The notes beneath the pieces are model-generated. The model was given only the letters and a program-made list of their open reading frames with translations, did no database searches and was not told the DNA's origin. Source: a virus. Taken from it: a stretch of 26,568 bases of DNA. The translations under genes and the position numbers were made by a program. The DNA lies in the IMG/VR virus record IMGVR_UViG_3300009790_002175, positions 1 through 26,568 of that record. The stretch is one strand, 5' to 3'. Below are positions 21,299-26,568 of this stretch, in pieces (within the stretch, counting starts at the first letter, position 1; each line of letters starts with the position of its first letter).

Positions 21299-22897
21299 TT
21301 ACAACAATCCAACGGGCATGGGTTCATCGTATTCATCTAAAGGACCATCGTCATCACTAGGTCCTGTACCATCTCCAATGTTTTGATTTACTACTGTAAA
21401 TATATCATCTTCAAATGTACTAATGTAATTAATCATTCTACATGCAATTACCATACTCATAACCAAGTCATCGCTTTCACCTGGTTGTCCTGCAAAACTA
21501 TTACCACGTGCAACAAAGTTTTTTAGTTCACTTAAAAATGCTTTACTGTAAACTTTTAATTTGTTTTGTTCTATAAAACGTTTAAGTGCTAAACAGCCGT
21601 CAATTTTTGTTTTACTGCTTGTATGGAATCCTTTACGACCTCTTTTGCCTTGAACTTTAACAGGATCATGTAAAAATGTTCCTGGGAATTGTTCTTCGCC
21701 TGTATCTCTAATTACAACAAGTGCGGCTTCACCAATACTGTTATTCTCTACTGTCCAATATAATTCTTTAGAACCATATTGTTTTAATTCTTTTAATATG
21801 TCTAACATTACTCTTATTTGCCCTTCAATAGGAGTTTTATTATGACACCATTCTGCTACTTGTACCATTGTAGGTAATTCAATAACTTGTATTGCAGAGT
21901 TATCTCCGCCTGTTCCTGCACTAGGATCTAATGCTAATACATACATTTTATCTGCAGTGGGCCTTTTGTACCAACGAACTTGTCCTGTTTTATACAAGGT
22001 GTCTGTGTGCTTCATATTAGCCAATAATAATGCATCTATTAATGTTTCATTGTAAATGATAAATTCACATTCATGTTCTCTTCTAAAACGTTCTTCACCA
22101 ATCCTGCTCATTTCTTCTGTGGCCCATTCATCATCTCTATCAGGATGTTGATTCCATTTAGCCATATAGCCTTTAAATCCATTTATACCAACGTCTTGTT
22201 CATTACCATATTCGTCTACAGTTTTAATTGCTTGATTCCATATACCAGCAAATGTATCGTCATCACTATTTGGTGTACTAGTAACAATACATTTACCACC
22301 TGTTGCTAATGTTGGTGATAATGAAGTCCAAAACTCTTTGGCTATTCTAGGTGGTACGAACGCAAACTCATCTAAGTACACTAATGTAAGCGACATACCA
22401 CGACCAGTATTTTCAGTAGTTGTACTTGCTACAATCCTACTTCCGTTATCAAATGTAATACTACCTTTGTTGTATTCTACTACTCCTGCTCTGATATGGT
22501 TTGGTATGCTTTCATATGCATATCTAATACGTTGCATAATTTCTTGAGCACCTGCCGCCTTATGAGCCGCAACTAATATTGTGCTGTCAGGTTTAAACAT
22601 AGCAAACCATAGCAAATATCCGGCGGCTACAGTAGTTTTACCCATCTGTCTGCCTAGCATATTAATACTATATCTGTTATTGTTGTAGTTTACAATTAAA
22701 TCTTCTTGATAATCAAAAGGCTCAAAGTCAATACCACCTTTTGTAGGGTGTTGAATGCGTACAAACTTCTTCATAAAATGCATTGGACCGTCATTAGGAT
22801 CACAACATGCTTGAAATTCTTTCAGCATTTCTGAATCATACGGTATTTTAGAGTATGCTTGTTTTACTAACTCAGTATTAACTGTTCCTTTTGGCAT
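21299..22897 (-). CDS. terL: Terminase large subunit, T4 gp17 type
   Basis: A 532-residue packaging motor protein. ATPase domain: Walker A GRQMGKT (82-88), Walker B LVYLDE (172-177) and a C-motif-like STPNS (207-211). RNase H-fold nuclease domain: LALDPSAGTGGDNSA (Asp324), TVENNSIGEA, and near the end ESDDLVMSMVIA, giving the acidic metal-binding residues. T4 gp17 is 610 residues; the N-terminus is shorter here. It would pump and cut DNA in the prohead. The ATG at 22897 is only 4 nt after the late -10 motif, with no Shine-Dalgarno; the predicted transcript starts at the A of ATG. The next in-frame Met is residue 24, so the distal start remains the best. Confidence 0.95.
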   Translation of the reverse strand: MPKGTVNTELVKQAYSKIPYDSEMLKEFQACCDPNDGPMHFMKKFVRIQHPTKGGIDFEPFDYQEDLIVNYNNNRYSINMLGRQMGKTTVAAGYLLWFAMFKPDSTILVAAHKAAGAQEIMQRIRYAYESIPNHIRAGVVEYNKGSITFDNGSRIVASTTTENTGRGMSLTLVYLDEFAFVPPRIAKEFWTSLSPTLATGGKCIVTSTPNSDDDTFAGIWNQAIKTVDEYGNEQDVGINGFKGYMAKWNQHPDRDDEWATEEMSRIGEERFRREHECEFIIYNETLIDALLLANMKHTDTLYKTGQVRWYKRPTADKMYVLALDPSAGTGGDNSAIQVIELPTMVQVAEWCHNKTPIEGQIRVMLDILKELKQYGSKELYWTVENNSIGEAALVVIRDTGEEQFPGTFLHDPVKVQGKRGRKGFHTSSKTKIDGCLALKRFIEQNKLKVYSKAFLSELKNFVARGNSFAGQPGESDDLVMSMVIACRMINYISTFEDDIFTVVNQNIGDGTGPSDDDGPLDEYDEPMPVGLL

Positions 22898-22901
22898 AAC
22901 A

Positions 22902-22910
22902 GTATTTATC
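22902..22910 (-). promoter_or_regulatory. T4-type late promoter abutting the TerL start (GATAAATAC)
   Basis: Minus-strand GATAAATAC ends 4 nt before the TerL ATG. If transcription starts 6 nt after the 8-mer, +1 is the A of ATG (22897). No Shine-Dalgarno lies between. Confidence 0.65.
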
Positions 22911-22925
22911 GAGTATTAAAGGGGA

Positions 22926-23204
22926 TTATTTACTATTGCGGAGATAATCTTTAAGTCTGTCCCTAATAATGCTAGTTAAGACTTCTTTATCAGTGGTCAT
23001 TGATGCATCAGGATTAACATCTGTCTTAGGAAATTGCATAGCAGAATCGCCATCTTCGTCATCTACGTCTATTGCAATTACTTTAGGCTCTTCTTCTGAA
23101 TCACATGGTGCTTCAGGCTCATCATCATGTTGTTCTGGGCCTTGTACACCTGCTAGTTTTAGCAAATGTTGAAGTTCATCTATTCCCAACTTTAGTTCTG
23201 CCAT
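22926..23204 (-). CDS. Small acidic late protein, 92 aa
   Basis: A 92-residue acidic protein. Residues 1-20 form an amphipathic helix with LLKLAGVQ, resembling the KLAGLE motif of the 570-residue protein; a disordered Asp/Glu-rich middle (EPEAPCDSEEEPK, then DVDDEDGDSA) and a basic helical end (IIRDRLKDYLRNSK) follow. Its ATG shares a base with the stop of the upstream gene (junction at 23204), so translation is coupled. It lies directly before the TerL promoter. No family recognised; a scaffold-like or packaging accessory function would suit its charge pattern and position. Confidence 0.6.
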   Translation of the reverse strand: MAELKLGIDELQHLLKLAGVQGPEQHDDEPEAPCDSEEEPKVIAIDVDDEDGDSAMQFPKTDVNPDASMTTDKEVLTSIIRDRLKDYLRNSK

Positions 23205-23908
23205 TAGTTTCTTCTAGAACTTTGTGATATTACATCAACTTGTTTAGCCTCTGGTGCCAATCCACCGTGTGCTTTACCAGTTATTGTATCATGCATCGCG
23301 GCTAAATCATCTCCCATTATACCATCTTTACTAGGATAGTTACGGAAGTAATCTGCGCCTTTTTCTGCTTTGATTTTTTCTAACTCTGCTAAGAATTTAG
23401 CATTGTATTCTTCACCAAATAATGGACCATCACTAACACCTTCTTGTTGTGCTTCGTAATGCTCTTGGTCTGCGGAACTATCTACTTCATCTAAAATTGC
23501 TTCTGGAACTTCTACTTGTCTATCTTTATCATTAGCAAGTCTTTCTTCAGCCATTTCACTTTCGATTCTTTTTGGACTGTCTACACCCATAACAATAACA
23601 CGTTCATGGTCACAACCACAAGCAACTGCTACATATACTTCTAAAATTCTTTCGTTGACTGGGTATTTTAAAATAACATCAGTACTACAAACTTCAGATG
23701 TAGTGTTTAAACCTTTAAGTCTTTTAAACTCAATTGGGTTTTCTTGTATTGGTAACCTTTTCCAAGGTGTAGCACTAACAAGGTTATACTTTTGCAAAGC
23801 ATTTTCTAACTTAGATAAGTCATCTGCTGAACAGTCTCTTGCTAGTTTAATTCTATAACCGTATTCTTTGTTGAATGATTCGGTTATAATGTCTTTAAGT
23901 TCTCTCAT
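23204..23908 (-). CDS. Candidate head/internal protein with capsid-targeting-like N-terminus, 234 aa
   Basis: A 234-residue late protein starting MRELKDIITESFNKEYG. This resembles T4 capsid-targeting peptides, with I-T-E then S fitting the gp21 cleavage rule. The central part (residues about 85-125) has strands and a CGCDHE motif (VACGCDHERVIVMG) that could bind metal, then an acidic helical region and a C-terminal flexible tail. It has a late promoter and CGGAG leader, between gp16-like and TerL genes, where T4 has packaging and neck genes. I recognise no family. Alternatives are a neck protein or a prohead component. Confidence 0.6.
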   Translation of the reverse strand: MRELKDIITESFNKEYGYRIKLARDCSADDLSKLENALQKYNLVSATPWKRLPIQENPIEFKRLKGLNTTSEVCSTDVILKYPVNERILEVYVAVACGCDHERVIVMGVDSPKRIESEMAEERLANDKDRQVEVPEAILDEVDSSADQEHYEAQQEGVSDGPLFGEEYNAKFLAELEKIKAEKGADYFRNYPSKDGIMGDDLAAMHDTITGKAHGGLAPEAKQVDVISQSSRRN

Positions 23909-23930
23909 TGTTAATAACTCCGTATGTACT

Positions 23931-23938
23931 TATTTATC
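23931..23938 (-). promoter_or_regulatory. T4-type late promoter (GATAAATA)
   Basis: Minus-strand GATAAATA in the 44-nt gap. Predicted start near 23925 leaves a leader of about 17 nt with CGGAG before the ATG at 23908. Confidence 0.65.
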
Positions 23939-23952
23939 AAAATAAGGTAAAA

Positions 23953-24450
23953 TTATTCTTTTTTATCAGAGTTGATGATTTTAAGTAGTTCGTTTCTATC
24001 TACTGCAGGGCCACCACTTGCAGTATTACTTGCTGATTGTGTGTTGTTATCCAGTCTGCCTTTTTTAATCATTAAATCAATTTGTTTTAATTTAGTATCG
24101 ATTTTACTCTCTTTGGCTTCTAAGGCTGTCTTTAACATTTTGGCGGCACTATCAAAAATACTACCTGCTTCTCTGTCTCCAACATTCATACCTAAGTTCA
24201 TTAACTGTTGATAACTGTCAATTGCTTGTTGTCCAATGTCATCCATTTCTTCATCATGTTCATCTAACCCTTTTACATTTTTTAATGCAAGGTCTATTTT
24301 TTCTGCATTACTTAATGCTGTTTGAACATCTTCTATATCTACTTGCGTAACTTCTTGTACATCAAATTTCTCTGTCGCATCTGCATTTTCTTTTGCAGTT
24401 GCTTCTTCCATTGGTGGTAAATTAAATTCTTCTTCTAATTTTTTGGTCAT
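23953..24450 (-). CDS. Terminase small subunit candidate (T4 gp16-like)
   Basis: A 165-residue protein (T4 gp16 164). The N-terminal 50 residues are acidic and probably disordered. The central helical hairpin DREAGSIFDSAAKMLKTALEAKESKIDTKLKQIDLMIKKGRL (about residues 97-138; split by a turn near ESK) matches the coiled-coil core of gp16-type subunits, which form the DNA-recognition ring that stimulates gp17. A flexible Ser/Asn/Gly segment and a short helix follow. It is the gene two places upstream of TerL and has its own late promoter. The -10 TATAAATA ends 5 nt before ATG, so the message would be leaderless; an internal ATG at codon 14 is possible. Confidence 0.6.
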   Translation of the reverse strand: MTKKLEEEFNLPPMEEATAKENADATEKFDVQEVTQVDIEDVQTALSNAEKIDLALKNVKGLDEHDEEMDDIGQQAIDSYQQLMNLGMNVGDREAGSIFDSAAKMLKTALEAKESKIDTKLKQIDLMIKKGRLDNNTQSASNTASGGPAVDRNELLKIINSDKKE

Positions 24451-24455
24451 ACTGC

Positions 24456-24463
24456 TATTTATA
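24456..24463 (-). promoter_or_regulatory. T4-type late promoter, exact TATAAATA, abutting the gp16-like start
   Basis: An exact TATAAATA on the minus strand between the radical SAM stop (24469) and the ATG at 24450. The predicted +1 coincides with the A of ATG. No Shine-Dalgarno is present. Confidence 0.7.
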
Positions 24464-24468
24464 CTATG

Positions 24469-25551
24469 TTATAAGTACTTCGTTATGTTATATGGTATAG
24501 ATACATAAGGTAAATCTACTACTTCACGTATTTGTTCTAAAAATCCGGGCCTTAACGGATGGTCTAATTGGTCAACTACGTCCTCTTCTGCAAAATTATC
24601 AAATGTTCCCCAATCGTCTAATCTAGATATAGAGCATTCAGCATCATAACGTTCTGCTAGTTTTACAAAATTAACAACGTCATGTGCATTTGCTTTTTGA
24701 CATACAAATCTAAAGTGTATATTAGGACCTTCTTTGTGAAAACCTTTTTGAAATGAGCCGGCTATGTTTTTGTTTTCATGCATCCAATCTAAATTTTCTA
24801 TAAGTTTTTCAAATTTACCCGGTCTTCTGACTATTTCATATACTTCTTTAGATCCTGCGTCTATACTAATTTTAAATTCACTTATGTTTGGAAGTATTTT
24901 ACTGTCAGGAAGTTGTTTACTCATTAACAATCCATTTGTAAACAATGTAATTGTGTGATTTTCATTTGGTATCCAGTTAGTAACAAGCGGTCTCATTATG
25001 TTACTTGCTAAAGGATCGCCATTTCCAGTAAGAGTTATGTGTGTTCGTTCTTTGAAGTTGCGTAATAGTTTAACAACATGTTCTGCATAAGCATATTGTC
25101 TGTTATAATCGTCACCTTGTGTATGCAATATCATATCTGTCCTACAACTTGGACATGCAAGATTGCAACTTTCATCTACATTTACATATATGCTATAAAA
25201 TTCTTGCCCTTTATTGTTTATCCAATGCAAATCCCTTTCCATAATTCTACAATGCTCTACAGCACACCATGTAAATTTTTTATCTTCTACATCTTTCTGT
25301 AATTCTCTTGCTAAAGGGTTTGACCAAACATCTTCTAAACGTTCTAAATCTAATATATTACATATAACAAAAGGCAAATACATTTCACAGTTATCTATGA
25401 AACATTCGCCTTTTGTTGTTATGTTTAGACTCCTATGGGGTATAGTACAGTCATTTGTAATGTTATGTTTAAGTTCGTTGTTCCTTTTTGCTAAAGGAAT
25501 AAGGCCCTTGGTCGGTGTTTCCAATAATTTGTAATCTATTAAAGAGGACAT
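24469..25551 (-). CDS. Radical SAM enzyme with N-terminal SPASM-like cysteine cluster
   Basis: A 360-residue radical SAM protein. The 4Fe-4S/AdoMet motif is C129-x3-C133-x2-C136 (CNLACPSC), followed by LTGNGDPL, the GGE-like AdoMet motif, and an SKISIDAGSKE-like strand near 230. Unusually, cysteines 35, 50, 55, 64, 96 and 101 precede the core, in a pattern (GECFIDNCEM, then EDVWSNPLAREL, then CAVEHC) like a SPASM auxiliary-cluster domain, which normally lies C-terminal. Such proteins modify peptides, proteins or small molecules. It lies 3 nt after a Lys-rich 50-residue gene and close to a diiron protein gene. Substrate is unknown. Confidence 0.85.
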   Translation of the reverse strand: MSSLIDYKLLETPTKGLIPLAKRNNELKHNITNDCTIPHRSLNITTKGECFIDNCEMYLPFVICNILDLERLEDVWSNPLARELQKDVEDKKFTWCAVEHCRIMERDLHWINNKGQEFYSIYVNVDESCNLACPSCRTDMILHTQGDDYNRQYAYAEHVVKLLRNFKERTHITLTGNGDPLASNIMRPLVTNWIPNENHTITLFTNGLLMSKQLPDSKILPNISEFKISIDAGSKEVYEIVRRPGKFEKLIENLDWMHENKNIAGSFQKGFHKEGPNIHFRFVCQKANAHDVVNFVKLAERYDAECSISRLDDWGTFDNFAEEDVVDQLDHPLRPGFLEQIREVVDLPYVSIPYNITKYL

Positions 25552-25554
25552 ACA

Positions 25555-25710
25555 TTACTTCTTTTTCTTTTTGGACTTTTTCTTCTTAAGTTTTCTAGTA
25601 GGGTGTCCAAACATTTGGTCAAATCTATGATTTCTAGCATCCACATAGTCTTGTGGTTTATCATAAACCTTTTTAGGTGCTTTGAATTCTATAATTTCAC
25701 TTATCTTCAT
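25555..25710 (-). CDS. Lys-rich small protein with capsid-targeting-like start, 51 aa
   Basis: From an ATG at 25710 the protein begins MKISEIIEFKAPKKVYD and ends with a Lys-rich tail (KLKKKKSKKKKK). The N-terminus again has M-K/R-x-x-E/D-I-I-x as in the 282- and 234-residue proteins. An in-frame ATG at 25752 would add 14 residues but overlap the preceding gene by 56 nt; the shorter start overlaps it by 14 nt, as is usual here. Extreme basicity suggests DNA or RNA contact, or a packaged internal protein. It lies immediately before the radical SAM gene, so a substrate role for that enzyme is also conceivable. Confidence 0.55.
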   Translation of the reverse strand: MKISEIIEFKAPKKVYDKPQDYVDARNHRFDQMFGHPTRKLKKKKSKKKKK

Positions 25711-25816
25711 TTGGTCTAACCCACTTACCATTTCTAAATACAGCAACTTCACCTCTATTACAAAGTGTATGTTCGCCTTCTACAGGTATTTGTGGTTCTC
25801 TTACTACTATTTTCAT
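25697..25816 (-). CDS. Very small protein, 39 aa, coupled to the diiron gene
   Basis: A 39-residue frame starting MKIVVREPQIPVEGE and ending in TGA at 25697. Its ATG overlaps the diiron gene's TGA in the sequence ATGA, a typical coupled junction in this genome, which makes it more convincing than its size alone. It has one Cys (LCNRGEVAVF), a short beta-like middle and a charged end. No family recognised. A leader-core-like precursor peptide is a possibility because the radical SAM gene is near, but no such hallmark is visible. Confidence 0.55.
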   Translation of the reverse strand: MKIVVREPQIPVEGEHTLCNRGEVAVFRNGKWVRPNEDK

Positions 25817-26568
25817 TTTAATGGTTTACTTAATTCTTCCCAACTTGTTTCATAATCACTATCGCCTTCTGCATAACCCATAACACCTAATTTTTCATAT
25901 TCAGGTACTAGGTCATCTGTTAATAGTCCAATTTTTTTAAGGTTAGGCATAATCCTACTAAACAATACATCTTGGAATTGTGTTTGAAATATGTTTTCTT
26001 TTTGATATGTATCAGTATAATCTAAATCCATACCATATTTTTCCCATACATCATATGCTCGTAATCTATTTCTACTTACTGTACAGGCTTCTAAGGCAAA
26101 ATTTGCTCTATCAACTACTTCTTCTTCACTTAATGTAGTAACATAGTCTTTTAAATAGTTAATACCAAATGTAACGTGCCTTGCTTCATCTCTAATAATG
26201 TATTCTAACATTTGTTCGTACACAGGATCGTTAGTTGCTGACTTGGCGGCGTTAAAGGCGGCTAATGCCAATCCTTCTATGACTACTTGCATACCAATAA
26301 ACTTTAAATCCCAACGAGGATCAGTTAATATTTTGTCTAATAGTCCTTTTAATGCTCTACCTATGGGCCAACTACGTTGTAAACGTTGCTGTAAGTATTT
26401 GTTAAATGCTTCTACATGTCTTGCTTCATCGAAAGTTTGCGATGCGGCGTAAAGTTTTGCGTTATAGGTCGGCGCACAACAGGCTAACTGCGATGCTACT
26501 AATAATGCTCCTTGTTCCCCATGCAAAAATTGACTTGTTGCCCAACTGTTTAAGTCTTTCATGAACTC
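25813..26568 (-). CDS. Ferritin-like diiron protein, 5' end beyond the window
   Basis: The frame stays open through the right edge (two more codons before the internal Met at 26562), so the N-terminus is probably outside. Numbering from that Met, all six diiron ligands of a ferritin-like four-helix bundle are present: Glu16 (GEQGAL), Glu46/His49 (DEARH), Glu96 (VIEGLAL) and Glu126/His129 (DEARH). The 30-50-30 spacing is closer to ferritin-like oxidases/oxygenases than to canonical ribonucleotide reductase R2, where the middle gap is longer. It would bind two irons and activate O2; substrate unknown. It is followed by the 39-residue gene with an ATGA overlap and then the radical SAM gene. Confidence 0.75.
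   Translation of the reverse strand, partial: EFMKDLNSWATSQFLHGEQGALLVASQLACCAPTYNAKLYAASQTFDEARHVEAFNKYLQQRLQRSWPIGRALKGLLDKILTDPRWDLKFIGMQVVIEGLALAAFNAAKSATNDPVYEQMLEYIIRDEARHVTFGINYLKDYVTTLSEEEVVDRANFALEACTVSRNRLRAYDVWEKYGMDLDYTDTYQKENIFQTQFQDVLFSRIMPNLKKIGLLTDDLVPEYEKLGVMGYAEGDSDYETSWEELSKPLK

Noticed and set aside
25711-25752. Upstream start for the Lys-rich small protein
   Set aside because: It would overlap the 39-residue gene by 56 nt; the ATG at 25710 gives a normal overlap and a N-terminus like two other late proteins.
25813-26568. Ribonucleotide reductase small subunit (NrdB)
   Set aside because: The spacing of diiron ligands (about 30-50-30) is shorter than in R2, and R2-specific sequence including a Tyr radical context is not visible.
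1-26568. tRNA genes, CRISPR arrays, insertion sequences
   Set aside because: No cloverleaf-like sequence, spaced repeats or transposase features were found; all gaps are under 300 bases and have been described.

Overview
This window looks like about 26.6 kb of an AT-rich, T4-like (straboviral/marine-myovirus-type) double-stranded DNA phage genome. The T4 hallmarks are a gp17-type large terminase with a gp16-like partner, a gp41-type helicase with a gp61-type primase, UvsW, UvsX, UvsY, a gp32-like single-stranded DNA-binding protein, a DexA-like exonuclease and several copies of a (T/G)ATAAATA late-promoter motif. ThyX, MTA/SAH nucleosidase, APRT, a ferritin-like diiron protein, a radical SAM protein and an outer-membrane TonB-dependent receptor are accessory genes. 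The receptor, with its signal peptide, points to a Gram-negative host; the host cannot be named from sequence alone, although a marine host is likely. All genes but one are on the minus strand, densely packed with many 4-14 nt stop/start overlaps.

Layout along the minus strand (right to left). 26568-24469: accessory block of diiron protein, two very small proteins and a radical SAM enzyme with an N-terminal cysteine-rich, SPASM-like region. 24450-19540: late packaging/head block (gp16-like, possible internal head protein, small acidic protein, TerL, 570-residue zinc-finger protein). 19397-16074: recombination block (gp32, UvsX, small protein, UvsY, HExxH protein). 16010-14130: 59-residue protein, DexA-like exonuclease, AAA+ ATPase, ending in an unusually GC-rich structured RNA region (hairpin, H-type pseudoknot, terminator). 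13950-12208: TonB-dependent receptor under its own promoter, with a palindrome beside it. 12196-5500: an eleven-gene operon starting with UvsW and including adenine salvage (MTAN, APRT), ThyX, a possible gp62-like protein, and a 194-residue miniature of the DNA polymerase III alpha catalytic core. 5145-5525 is the only plus-strand gene. 5089-4277: virion-type protein. 4239-1135: primase, SGNH-like protein, helicase. 1102-1: two late proteins, the last cut by the window edge.

Regulation is readable. Early genes have host-type TTGAC(T/A)/TATAAT promoters, three of them with the exact pattern TTGACT-16-TATAAT. Late genes have (T/G)ATAAATA at -10. Both classes split sharply: some promoters give leaders of about 17 nt or more with a Shine-Dalgarno, others place the predicted transcription start on or within a few bases of the ATG with no Shine-Dalgarno (TerL, gp16-like, the plus-strand gene, UvsW, primase). 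Other points worth following are T4-type capsid-targeting N-termini (I-x-E) on late proteins, the pseudoknot region, the mini-DnaE protein and the phage-encoded TonB receptor.
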